Below, piece after piece: positions 1 through 12,679 of a stretch of DNA of 64,000 nucleotides (position 1 is its first letter; each line of letters opens with the position of its first letter). The stretch comes from Apiospora phragmitis (Eukaryota; Ascomycota; Sordariomycetes; Amphisphaeriales; Apiosporaceae): assembly GCA_038363925.1 (NCBI GenBank), contig JAQQWL010000008.1, forward strand, positions 1,364,001 to 1,428,000. Reading direction: 5' to 3'. The notes under the pieces were generated by a model. It had not been told where the DNA came from. It was given only the letters and a program-made list of their open reading frames with translations, and did not search any database. The translations under genes were made by a program, and so were the position numbers.

Positions 1-3000
1 CTTTTTTTTATTAATAATTTCGTTTATTTCGTACTCGTATTAATCTGTTTTAACATTTAATTATATATTAATTAAAGTTTTTTTAACCGCTAGCTTAAGT
101 AATAAAATATAAAATATAAGGTATATCCGTATTATTTTAAGTAGTAATAATCGGTAATTAGTTTTTAAAATAATTTCTACGATTTCGAATAGTTTTATTT
201 TTTTGAAGTCTAGTTTATCGCTTAGTCGCTTTATTTTAATATTTCGTTATAAGAGGTAAACTTTTTCTCCCCTTTTTAAAAATTAATCCCTTTAACCTTA
301 TTTAATCGGCGTATCCTTTTATTCGTTATTAAAAAAAGTGAGGTCTTATTATAATATAATTTAAAGTTCTTTTAGTTTTTCGATTTATATAGTCGTAATT
401 AGTGCTAGCTCTTTTTCTAGGGGTTTCTTAATAACCTCCGGGTTATACCTGTAATTCGTTCGGAATAATAAAATGTATATAGCTTCGTTATTTACGTTAT
501 TATAAGCGAATTAAGCTATAAATAATAATTATACTTAATTATTTTATTCGTAATTAATATAATAGCGTAGGTATTATTTTAAGGTTTAGTTTATCCGTTC
601 GGTTTATTTATTTATTTAAGGGTAATAAGCTATAAATAGTTTATATTTAATATTAAGTTATATTATAAGCGATTTTTAGAATTTAGTGGTAAATAGTTTA
701 TTTTTATTAGAAATAATCGTTTCGGATAGCCTGTACTAGCTAATAATTATTCGAAAAATATGTATACTAGGTCGTTAATATCGCTAAATTCCTTATACGG
801 TAAGAAGTAGGTATACTTCGTGAATTTATCCGTAATTATTAAAATATTATCGTAATCGATCTTAATTAAAGGTTTTATTAATAAGGGCAGCTTAATAATA
901 AAATTAAGTATAATAGTTTTTTGTACTTTATTTAATAATAAGATCGGCTGTAGTTCTCCGTATAGTCGATATCGGGTAGCTTTAACTTTATTATAGAGAT
1001 TATATTTACCGATTACCTTAGTTACGATTAGTTTAAGGTTTTTATAATCGAACTATTTAATAATTCGTTTTTAGGTCTTAAATACTTTTTAATATCCGTA
1101 TATAAGATATTTATAGAATTTTTTAATAAAGTCTTCGCGGTACCGCTTAAGGATATAAATCTTATTTTAATAAAAAATAAAACCGTTGTGGTTTTCGAGG
1201 TAATCCTTAAGGTAGCTCGCGAGGTTAAGGATTTAATTAAATTATCGAAACTTAGTAATTTAATTATTATTATATTAGACGTAATTTATAACGTTAAATT
1301 ATTTTAACGGTATAAGGTTACCGTTCTAGTTATAAATAAAGACAGTCCGCGTTTCGAATAAGACCTCCTCCTAGTGGTCTAGTCGTTGGCTTAATACGTT
1401 AACGCGACCGTTCTCGTTACTTTTTTAATAAATAATAATAAGGTTAAATCTTAATAAGAATTTAAACTATTATATTTATTATTTATTTAATTCTTTAATA
1501 ATAATAAACGTTATAAAGTTCTTATAATCGGTATAAATCTTAATTAGTTTTATTATTCTGTTAAAATAATACTTTTATTTTTTATAAACTTTAATAATAA
1601 TTATTAACTCTTTATTATAAATTTAATAATTAAGCTTTAATTCGTTAAGTTTTTTCGAAAAAAATACGATTAGATATAATTTTTTATTATTGTTTCGTTA
1701 ATTAAGTTATTCTCCGATTATATAGTTCGATACGTTAATTTCGATTTTAAAAAGCTTAAACAAGTCTATTACGCGAAGTATTAATTCGTTAAAAATTCGC
1801 TCTTTAATATTATAAAAAGCTTTATTTTCTTTTTCCGTTTATTAAAATAGTTTATCCTTTTTTATTAGGTTCGTTAAGGGTGTCGCTATCTTGTTAAATC
1901 CGGGGACGAAAATCCGGTAATAATTAGCTAGTTTTAAAAAGGATCTAATTTTTGTAACGTTTATAAGCGTAGGCTATTTTTTAATTATTAAGATTTTTAA
2001 AGGTTTTATTCAGATTTCGCTTAAAGATATTACGTATTTTATAAAGGTGACGGATCGTTAATAGAATTCGCTTTTTTTTAAGTTAATTAATAGGTTAGCG
2101 TTTTATAGCTTTTAAAGTATTAACTTTATATATTTTCGATATTATTTATCGTTTTTAGAATAAATAAGGATATTATTGAGGTATATTATAATAAACTTAT
2201 CGAAATATTTTTATAAAACGTGATTAATTATAAATTAAAAGTTAATTAATATATTAATTAAATTAAATAATATAACTTAATATTCGAAATATTCGTACTT
2301 AGTTCGAAACGCGGTCTTTTATTTTTCTCCTTTTTTAATTCGGATTAAGTTATATATATTAAAGAGGTCGAATGCTATAAAGATTTTAACGTGTAGTAGT
2401 CTATTTTATAAATCGCTAATTAAAAGTAAGGGGTACCGGTTTTTAATAATGATTTCGTTAAGCTTTCGGTAGTCGATATATATATATTATTTAGGTTTCC
2501 CGTCTTTACTCTTTTTTAAAATAAAAAAGATAAGGAAGTTTATTAGTAATATAAACGGTTATATAACTCCTTTCTCGAGGTTTTTTATAATGTACTCTTT
2601 TAAAGCTTGTTCGTACTCTTGGTTAAGTTTATATATAGGTATAAATAAGGGTTCCTTCCTATTTTTAAAAGGTATTTTATAATCCTACCGTATATAAAGC
2701 GGTAAGCCTGTTTCTAATTTCTTATTAAAAAGTATTTCGAATTACCGATACTTTTTTAATATAGTTATTATAACCTTCGGCTTAAGTTCTTTAATAATAA
2801 TATATATTTTAAGTATTTTAAGTTTATTAAGTGGTCGCTTTTTAAACCGCTACCTATTAATTAAACCTTTTTTTAATATATTTTATTAAAGTTAACCTAT
2901 TTTTTAATTAACTTTAAAATTATTTACCCGTAATTAAGGTATTTTTAAAATTATATCGTATTTTATAACGTTTATAATATTATACGTAATTCGTTTATAA

Positions 3001-5137
3001 CGTTTTTTAATATTAACCGGAAGGTTCGCGATTTCTTTTCGTATTTCTTTATCGTTATAAGTTATAAGTCCTTTATTAATAATTTTAAATTAATATAAGG
3101 CGTTTTTCTCCTATTATTCGAATTTAAAGTAATTAACGATTCGTAGTGAAATATAATTTTTTTATACTCCGCTATTAAGTAACGCTTTAATATAAACTCT
3201 TTTTACACTTATTATTAATATAATATATTTATAAATAGCACGATTATCCGTTATTTAATATAGGGACCTATTTTAATCCGCTTATTATCGTTTTTTTATA
3301 ATAAGCGGCGTTTATTTTCTAAACGCTGCTCTTATAAATAATTAAGAATCTTTTATAATTAACCCTCGCGTCGTTGCTATCATTCTTTTCGTTTTTTATA
3401 AGGCGCTTTTTAGTATACCGGTAGGGGTATTTTTATACTCCTCCCCGTGTAAAGTACTATCCCTAATACTTAAGATTCGGGTTTTTTAAGTAATTCGAAA
3501 ATTTATTAAGTTCGCGATAATTTATAAACGCTTTATAAATTTTTTAATATATTAAAGGGGTTTTCTTATTAAATATATATTTATATATTTTAAAAACGTT
3601 AAACGTTCTTTTTTAAATATTTATAAGCTCGTAATTTTTCTTAAGCGTATTTAAAGTATTAATTCTTAAAATACTTCTTTTAATCTCGTCCTTTTAAATA
3701 ATATTATTATAACTATCGTAAATCTTTTTATATTAATAAATATACGCGTCGTTTATTAAGAATTAATATTCGAATTTTTTTAATAATATAATTCGGGTAT
3801 AGTTACGTAATAAATTATTTATTAATCCTTCGGGGAAACTATTTATACTTAAGTTTTTCCGTAAAGTATTCTATATAAACATCGTATATATATAAAATTT
3901 ATAAAAACGTAAAGTATTTTTCGTATATAAAAAAGATTTATAAATCGTTTTTTACGGCGTAATTATTATATATCCTTTAATTAAAGCCGGCCGTAATAAA
4001 TATTTAGCGTAAGTACTTTAAATCGGGGTAAAAAATACCGGGGATAATTAACCATCCGTCGGCCTTTAAGTTTTTAAATTTAACAATCTCGTATATTAAT
4101 TTATTTATTAATATACCTATTAAACGTTTATAATTTATAAATTATTTTAATTAGCTCGTAATATTATTTATTAAATTATTTTTTTCGTATTATCGCAACG
4201 CTTCGGCTATAGTTTTTCTAGCTTCCCGGGGTTTTAAAAAATTATCCAATACTTTTTTTATTTATTAAATAAAAAGTATACTTATTATTATAATAGGTTA
4301 TTTAAAATAAATTACTATATTTAATAATAGCGTTATTATTTTTAATAACTATTTTAAAAGTGTTTTTTATTTTAATAACGTTAATTTATCGTCCGTTTAA
4401 GACTCGTTAAAAGCCCTTCTTTAACGTTTAATATTTTCGAGTATAATATCTTTATTTTTAATAATTATAATAAATAACGCGTTATTTTTTATTTTATTTA
4501 TTATATTTAATAAAGTCGAAATATATAAGCTTATTATAATAATTATACGTTATAATATTTTTAAACGGTATATAATTATATTAATATAATCGCCCCGTAT
4601 TAATATAAGTTTAATTAATTTATTATTAAAATCCGCTTTATTTTTTATAATATTATTTATATATATAAGTATTAATTTTAATAATAAATTCTATATATAA
4701 AAAAAAGTTATTAAAAACGTTAAGCCGGCTAAGTTTATTTTTAATATTATTCTTTAATTTTTAATAATATATTATAATTTTTATAATTTCGGTATAATTT
4801 AATCGAGTTATAATATATTAGAACTTAGTTATATAAAAAGCGGTTAATCTTTTTTATTTAAAGGTTTTAAGTTCTTTTTCCGCTTATCGTTTTTTATCGG
4901 GGTTTTAAAAAATAATTTAAAGGCTTGTTCGAAACCGTCGTAATTTTCGAAAATATATTATACTTCTATACGGTATAGCTTAATTTATTAATTATTTTTT
5001 ATAAGTTCGTTTAAATAAGGTTTAAATTAAGCGAGTATTTTATTTTTAAAAAACGAGGCGGCGTAAATAACTCGTTAAGTAGCGTTTTAAAACGTTTTTT
5101 TATAAAATTATTAATAAGTTTTAACTTAAATAAAACC
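1..5137 (-). mobile_element. RIP-degraded Gypsy/chromovirus copy A, 5'-truncated and cut by window start
   Basis: Reading the minus strand gives degraded Gypsy polyprotein in gag-to-pol order: a gag remnant near 5,075-4,650, the RT core near 2,560-2,100 (an FFILKKSKDGK-like stretch, then an IIYLNNILIY-like YxDD box), then RNase H and integrase down to position 1, which falls inside the chromodomain. It matches copy B in inverse orientation; position 1 corresponds to about 11,272 and 5,050 to about 6,190. CA is almost absent on the plus strand while some TG survives, and stops occur throughout, as expected after RIP. The leader and 5' LTR of this copy are missing at the junction with the copy B LTR at about 5,138. 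No open frame is left, so it should be non-autonomous and silent. Confidence 0.9.
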
Positions 5138-5140
5138 CTA

Positions 5141-5663
5141 AGCAACGCCACCTCTACGCCTGGCGATAAGGCGAACGCGCCTATAAAGTAACGGCGATCG
5201 ATAATAAATCACGTAGCATGGTAAACGTTTAAGCGAGATCACTAAATAGCGTAAAGCGTGATTAAAAACGATCATTAAGTAATATAAAGCGTAATTAAAA
5301 ACGATTACTAAGTAATACCGAGTACGCTTAAAAGGGATTATTAAGTAATAATAAATTAATAAAAGAAGGATTAAATATATAACCATAAATATTTCCCTTA
5401 TATATTTTATATAAATACTCTTTATTTTAATAATTAATTTAAGTATTAATTTTAATTTATTAATAAAATAAATAATTTTAACGAAATTATTATAAATACT
5501 TTTAAACTTACGTATTTTAATTACTTTCGTTTTTATAAATTATTACTTATTATATTAATAAAAGCGACTTTTATTATATATTTAAATATTTTCTCGTATT
5601 ATTAATATAAACCTTAATACGTCTTATTAGGTTTCTTTTAAAACCTAAATAGCGTTCGTTATA
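5141..5663 (+). repeat. 5' LTR of copy B
   Basis: It aligns along its length with 12,191-12,679, with differences that are almost all C/T or G/A. It is about 34 bases longer than the 3' LTR because of a tandem duplication of about 33 bases (5,252-5,284 and 5,285-5,317). The last shared bases are GCGTTCGTTATA, plausibly a RIP-altered GTTACA end. Confidence 0.85.
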
Positions 5664-6169
5664 TTTTAATTATTTTTATAAGTTATTATTTAAACCTTTA
5701 AATAATAATATTATAAAAACTATATCTATACTTAACTTTAGTAATACTATCCGATAAAGAAAAACTTTTATTGCTACTTTTAATACCTCTTAGCGAGACC
5801 TTATTATAAACGTTAATAATAACGATAATAATAACGAGTTTATACGGTAAATATTAATTAAATAAATTAAAAAACTCGAATAAAAAAGCGCTAATTATTA
5901 GTATTACTACGTTAAGCTCGAAAAAAGCGTAACGAGCTCTTAATTAAAAGTATTTTAAGATAAATATTTTATAATATTAATAAGCTATATAAAAAAATAT
6001 ATCTTTTTTATATAATTATTAATATTATTTAAACCCTTATTATATTAAAAAAGGGTAAAAAAATTAATACGCTAACCCTTTTTAACGGGATAAGCGAAAA
6101 CTTTTAAAGCTTTTTTATTTAAGTTAAAACTTATTAATAGTTTTATAAAAAAACGTTTTAAAACGCTAT

Positions 6170-6620
6170 TTAGCGAGTTATTTACGCCGCCTCGTTTTTT
6201 AAAAGTAAGGTATTCGCTTAATTTAAACCTTATTTAAACGAACTCGTAAAAAATAATTAATAAGTTAAGTTATGCCGCGCAGAGGTATAATATATTTTCG
6301 AAAGTTACGACGGCTTCGAACAAACCTTTAAGTCGCTCTTTTAAAACCTCGACGAAAAGCGATAAGCGGAAAAGGAGCTTGAGATCTTTAAGTAAAAAGG
6401 ATTAGCCGCTTTTTATATAGCCGAGTTCTAGCGTATTATAGTTCGATTAAATTATATTAAAGTTATAAAAATTATAATATATTATTAAGGATTAAAAAAT
6501 AATATTAAAAATAAATTTAGTCGGCTTAATATTTTTAATAATTTTTTTTCGTATATAGAATTTATTATTAAGATCGATATTTATATATATAAGCGATACC
6601 GCGAAAAATAAAATAAATTT
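6170..6620 (+). pseudogene. gag remnant of copy B
   Basis: With RIP stops read through, this frame resembles retrotransposon Gag: NELVKNN, then YIFESYDGFEQTFKSLF, then a FYIAEF block, and SYIEFIIKIDIYIYKRYREK at the end. The same segment is found inverted at about 5,075-4,650 in copy A. The repeated TAA/TAG codons fall mostly where Gln or Trp would be expected, consistent with RIP. No zinc knuckle could be confirmed in the degraded sequence downstream. Confidence 0.7.
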
Positions 6621-8639
6621 TAATAATAAATTAATTAAACTTAAATTAATACGGGGCGATTATATTAATATAATTATATACCGTTTAAAAATATTACGGC
6701 GTATAATTATTATAATAAGTTTATAAATTTTAACGTTATTAAATATAATAAATAAAATAAGAAATTATATAATATTTATTATAATTATTAAAAACTAGGA
6801 TATTATACTCGAAAATATTAAGTATTAAGGAAAGATTTTTAACGAGTTTTAAAAAAATAATATATTAACGTTATTAAAATAAAAGATACTTTTATAATAA
6901 TTATTAAAAATAGTAACGTTATTATTAAACACGGTAGTTTATTTTAAATAACTTATTATAACGATAGGTATACTTTTTATTTAATAGATAAGGAAGGTAC
7001 CGGATAGTTTTTTAAAACCTTGGAAGGTAAGGAGGACTATAGCCGAAGCGTCGCGATAATGCGAAAAGAGCGACCCTTTTTTTATAACGAAGATAATAAT
7101 TCGATAAATAATATTATAAACTAATTAAAATAATTAATAAATTATAAACGCTTAATAAATATATTAATAAACGAGTTAATAAACGAGATTATTAAAATTA
7201 AAAACTTTAAAACCGACGGGTAGTTAATTATCTTTAATATTCCTTACCCCGATTCGAAATACTTACGCTAAGTACTTATTACGGCCGGTTTTAATTAAGG
7301 AATCCATAATAATTATATAATAAAGAATGATTTATAAATCTCCCCTATTACGAAGGATACTTCACGTTTTTATAGATTTCGTATATATATAACGCTTATA
7401 TAGAATATTTCGTGGAAAAGCTCGAATATAAATAGTTCTTTCGAAGGATCGGTAAGTAATTTATTACGTAACTATACCCGGATTATATTATCGAAAAAAT
7501 TTGAACGTTAATCCTAAACGGACGACGCGCGTATTTATTAATATAAAAAAATTTATAATAATTATGATAATATTACTTAAAAAAACGAGATTAAAAAAAA
7601 TACTTCGAGAATTAATACTTTAAATACGCCTAAAAAAAATTACGAGCTTATAAACGTTTAAAAAAAGCGTTTAATACTTTTAAAATATATAAGTATATAC
7701 CTAATAAAAAGACCCTTTTATTATATTAAAAAACTTATAAAACGTTTATAAATTACCGCGAATTTAATAAACCTTTAAATTATTAAAAAAACCTGAATCT
7801 TAAGTATTAAGAATAGTATTTTATATAAAGAAGAGTATAAAAACACTTCCGCTAACGTATCAAAAAACACCCTATAAAAAATAAAAAAAAAATAACGGCG
7901 ACGATATAAAGATTGATCGTAAAATATCGTTAATAACCCATAAACGTAACGTTTAAAAAATAAACGCCGCCTATTATAAAAAAATAATAATAGGCGGACC
8001 AAAATAGGTCCTTATACTAAATAATAAATAATCGAGCTATCCAAAAGCATATTATATTAATACTAAGCGTAAAAAAAGTTTATATTAAAGCGCTATTTAA
8101 TAACGAAGCGTAAAGAAACTATATTTTATTACGAATCGTTAATTGCTTTAAATTCGAATAATAAGAAAAAAAACGCTTTATACTGATTTAAAACCGTCGA
8201 TAAAGGATTTATAATTTATAACGATAAAGAAGTACGGAAAAAAGTCGCGAACCTTTCGATTAATATCGGAGAACGTTATAAACGAATTACGTATAATATC
8301 ACGGACGTTACAAAATATAACATAATATTAAAAATACCTTAATTATAAGTAAATAATTTTAAAATTAATTAAAAAATAAGTTAATTTTAATAAAATATAT
8401 TAAAAAAGGTTTAATCGATAAATAGCGGTTTAAAAAACGACCCCTTAATAAACTTAAAATCTTTAAAGTATATATTATTATTAAAAAGTTTAAGCCGAAC
8501 GTTATAACGATTATATTAAAAGAGTACCGGTAATTCGAAGTATTTTTTAATAAAAAACTAGAAATAGGCTTACCGCTTCACGTATAATAAGATTATAAAA
8601 TACCCTTTAAAAATAGGAAAAAACCCTTATTCATACTTA

Positions 8640-11370
8640 TATATAAATTTAACCAGGAGCATAAACAAGCCTTAAAAAAGTATATCACGAAAAATCTCGA
8701 AAAAAAAGTTATCCAACCATCTACATCACCAGCAGGCTTCCCTATCCTCTTCGTCTTAAAAAAAGAGTAAAAATAAGAAACCTAAATAACGTATATATAT
8801 TAATTATTAGAAGCTTAACGAAATTATTATTAAGAATCGATACCCCTTATTTTTAATTAGCGATTTACGGAATAAATTATTATACGTTAAAATCTTTATA
8901 ATATTCGACCTTTTTAATATATATAACCTAATCTAAATTAAAAAAGGAAAGGAATAGAAAACCGCGTTCTAAACTAAGTATAACTATTTCAAATACTAAA
9001 CTATACCGTTTAACTTAATTAACATACCAACTAACTTTTAATCCATAATTAACCATATCCTACGAAAATACCTTAACAAGTTTATCGTAATATACCTCAA
9101 CGACATCCTCATCTACTCCGAGAACAACGAATAGTACCGAGAGTATATAAAACTAATACTTTAAAAGCTACAGGACGCTAACCTACTAATCAACCCAAAA
9201 AAAGCGAATTCCACTAACGATCCGTTACCTTCATAAAATATATAATATCCCCGGTGAAATCTAAATAGAACCTTCGAAAATCTCAACAGTTAAAAAGTAA
9301 CCCACGCCTATAAGCGCTACAGAAATCAAATCCTTCTTAGGATTAACTAATTATTACCGGATTTTCGTCCCCGAATTTAATAGGATAGCAACACCCCTAA
9401 CGAACTTAACGAAAAAGGACGAACTATTCCAATAAACGGAGAAGAAAAATAAGGCCTTTTACGATATTAAAAAACGAATCCTTAGCGAATTAATACTTCG
9501 CGTAACAGATCCGTCTAGACCTTTTAAAATCGAAACCGATGCATCAAACTATACAATCGGAGGATAGCTAAACTAACGAAACGATAACGGAAAGTCGCAC
9601 CCCGTCGCATTTTTTTCGAAAAAGCTTAATAAATTAGAACTAAACTATTAAATTTATAATAAAAAGTTAATAGCTATTATTAAAGTTTACGAAAAATAGA
9701 AATATTATTTTAACGAAATAATAAAACTAATTAAAGTCTATACTAATTATAAAAACCTTATAACGTTTATTATTATTAAGGAGCTAAATAAATAATAAAT
9801 ATAATAATTTAAATTCTTTTCAAAATTTAACCTTACTATTATCTACCGGAAAAGTAATAAGAACAGCCGCGTTAACGCGTTAAGCCGACGACCAGATTAT
9901 TAAGAAAAGGTTCCGCCTAAAACGCGAACAATTCTCACTTATAATTAAAACGGCAACCTCGCACCCTTAAAATAATTAAACGCTACGAACTACGTCCAAT
10001 ATAACAACGAATAGGTTATTAAGTTTCGGCAATTTAATTAAAACCCCGACCCCGTAAACTACCTTAAAGATCACCTCGAAAACCGCGACGGCCTTACCTT
10101 CTACCGAAATAAGATTTATATTCCCGAACAATATCGCGAGGACTTTATTAAAAAATTCTATAAATATCTTACACACGGATACTAAAGGATATTTAAAACC
10201 CGGAAAAAAATTACTAAACAATTTAACTATAAAAACCTCAAACTAACCGTAGTTAAAATAATCGGTAAATATAACCTCTATAATAAAGCTAAAGCTACCC
10301 GACACCGATTATACAGAGAATTATAGCCGATCCTACCACCGGACAAGGCATAAAAAACTATTACACTTAATTTCGTTATTAAGCTGCCCCTATTAAAGAA
10401 ACCCCTAACCAAGATCGACTACAATAATATCTTAATAATTACGAATAAACTCACGAAGTACACCTACTTCCTACCATATAAAGAATTTAGCGATATTAAT
10501 AATTTAACATACACGTTCCTCCGAATAATCGTTAGCTAATACGGGTTACTCAAAACGATCATCTCTAATAAAAACAAACTATTCACCACTAAATTCTAAA
10601 AGTTATTTATAGTATAATTTAGAGTTAAGTATAAATTATCCACGGCTTACTACCCTTAAACAGATAAATAAACCGAGCAAATAAACTAAACCTTAAAACA
10701 ATACCTACACTATTATATTAATTATAAATAAAATAATTAAGTATAATTATTATTTATAGCCTAATTCGCCTATAATAATATAAATAACGAAGCTACGCGC
10801 ATCTTACTATTCCGAGCGAACTACGGGTACGACCTGGAAATCATTAAAAAACCCTTAAAAAAGAACTAGTATTAATCGCGACTATATAAATCAGAAAACT
10901 AAAAAAACTTTAAATTATATTATAATAAGACCTTACCTTCTTTTAATAGCGGATAAAAGGATACGCCGACCGAACAAAGTTAAAAGGACCAACCTTTAAA
11001 AAAGGAAAAAAGTTTACCTCTTATAACAAAATATTAAAATTAAGTAATTAAGTAATAAATTAAACTTTAAAAAGATCGGACTATTTAAAATTATAAAAGT
11101 TATTTTAAAAACTAATTACTAATTATTACTACTTAAAATAATACGGATATACCTTATATTTCATATTTTGTTATTCGAGCCAGCGGCCGAGAGAACTTTA
11201 GTCGATATATAACTAAAAATCGAAACAGATTAATATAAGTACGAAATCGACGAAATTATTAATAAAAAAAGGAAAAAACGAAGCTTTTAATACTTCATTT
11301 AATAAAAAAATTACCTATTAAAAAATAACACTTCAAAACCTAGGAAATATTTAATAAATACTATTAAAAA
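8640..11370 (+). pseudogene. pol remnant of copy B: RT, RNase H, integrase, chromodomain
   Basis: RT: VIQPSTSPAGFPILFVLKKE at about 8,708-8,767 and FIVIYLNDILIYSENNE at about 9,083-9,130, where the YxDD box has an Asp-to-Asn change. RNase H: ETDASNYTIGG at about 9,535 and HPVAFFSKKLNKLELNY at about 9,600. Integrase: LNFVIKLPLLKKPLTKIDY at about 10,370 and STAYYP*TDK*TE at about 10,640. Chromodomain: YEIDEIINKKRKKRSF*YFI at about 11,238, followed by KNYLLKNNTSKP. These motifs and their order are those of Ty3/Gypsy chromoviruses. Many in-frame stops make it non-functional. The segment from about 8,690 to 10,900 keeps CA but almost no TG on the plus strand, a one-sided RIP footprint. Confidence 0.88.
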
Positions 11371-11409
11371 ATTATAGGCGTTTAAATAATAACCTTAGGG
11401 ATCGGTTCG

Positions 11410-11720
11410 AAAGAAAAAGTCGGTCGCGTTCTAATTAATAACACTAAAACCCCCGTAAGCTTAAACGGCTATAACGGCTTTAGACTCCCGACGCTCTTAT
11501 TCTTCTAGCTCGTCTAAAAAATATAAACCACGCTGTACTAATTTTACTCCTTAAGTACGAGCTATTTCTTTTTATTTACGGAAACGAATAAAGCGAGTAA
11601 CGGCTTCGTTAATTTAGCGCTAAAGCTCTAAAAAATGAGCTTCTACGGCGAACTCTTCTCAAAACAGGCGGTCGTGCTCGTTCTGCACACGCCGTAAAAA
11701 AAATAGTAAAACCCCGATAC
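11410..11720 (-). pseudogene. Antisense accessory ORF remnant between chromodomain and 3' LTR
   Basis: On the strand opposite to pol, a coherent frame reads LRRVQNEHDRLF, EEFAVEAHFLEL, INEAVTRFIRFRKQKEIART, LVQRGLYFLDELEE, ERRESKAVIAV and GGFSVIN, interrupted only by TAA/TAG codons at likely Gln/Trp positions. It looks like a short, charged, probably coiled-coil protein ending in an acidic LDELEE segment. I recall similar short proteins being frequent in annotations of filamentous fungi, but cannot verify that here. Antisense extra ORFs are known in some LTR retrotransposons. The function is unknown. Confidence 0.5.
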
Positions 11721-12190
11721 TATTATACGTATAGCTAATACGAGTATATTCCTTATACTTATTAACGCCTTTTATTATTATATAAAACTACTCCTTTATA
11801 AAATAACGATTATAAGGTATAACTTCGAAACTAAATTTAAAAAAGTTTCGACAAAATCCGTATAATGAACGGTAAAAGAACGATTAAGCTTAATTCGAAA
11901 TTTTTCGACGTAACTATTTATAATAAATATATATTATAATAAAAATAATAAGGAAAGAAAAACCTACTATAAATTATAATAAACGGACGGCTAAAATATT
12001 TATAAAATTAATACTTTAAAAATAAAATAATTAGAAAAAGGAGGATAATATTATAACCCGACCTAATTATACGGTTAAAAAACCTTACTTACCGGTATAG
12101 AATTATTATACTCCGAACAGGCTATGATATTATAACTATGAACCGCACCGCCAGCTATATAAATATAAAACCTGACTTTTTTTAATAACG

Positions 12191-12679
12191 AGTAATACTA
12201 CTTCTACGCCCGGCGATAAAGCGAACGCACTTATAAAATAACGGTAACTAATAATAAGTTATGTAGCATAATAAACGCTTAAACGAAATTATTAAATAAT
12301 GTAAAACGTAATTAAAAACGATTATTAAATAATACCAAGCACGTTTAAAAAGGATTACTAAGTAATAATAAATTAATAAAAAAAGATTAAATATATAACG
12401 ATAAATATTTCCTTTATATATTTTATATAAATACTTTTTATTTTAATAATTAATTTAAATATTAATCTTAACTTATTAATAAAGTAAACAGCTTTAACGA
12501 AACTATTATAAATACTCCTAAGCTTACGTACCTTAGTTACTTTCGTTCTTACAAGCTATTACCCATTATATTAATAAAAACGACTTTTATTGCACGTTTA
12601 GATACTCTCTTATATTATTAATATAAACCCTAATACGTTTTATTAGGTTTCTTTTAAAACCTAGATAGCGTTCGTTATA
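12191..12679 (+). repeat. 3' LTR of copy B
   Basis: Direct repeat of 5,141-5,663, about 489 bases long. It has a single copy of the 33-base unit that is doubled in the 5' LTR. The right edge is set where similarity to the other LTR stops, just after GCGTTCGTTATA. Confidence 0.85.

Larger units (their letters stand above)
5141..12679 (+). mobile_element. RIP-degraded full-length Gypsy/chromovirus copy B
   Basis: A 7.5 kb element bounded by two direct repeats (LTRs). The plus strand reads gag (about 6,170), RT (about 8,640-9,140), RNase H (about 9,525-9,720), integrase (about 10,365-10,830) and a chromodomain (about 11,238-11,370). RT before integrase is the Ty3/Gypsy order, and a C-terminal chromodomain defines chromoviruses. 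Every domain is broken by TAA/TAG codons of the kind made by C-to-T change at CA and its complement. No clean target-site duplication was seen: the flanks are CCCTA on the left and ATAGC on the right. The inverted partner lies directly to the left. Confidence 0.92.

Noticed and set aside
5138..5386. 82-codon Tyr/Leu/Arg-rich minus frame
   Set aside because: Lies inside the 5' LTR of the retroelement; the composition is an AT-rich artefact.
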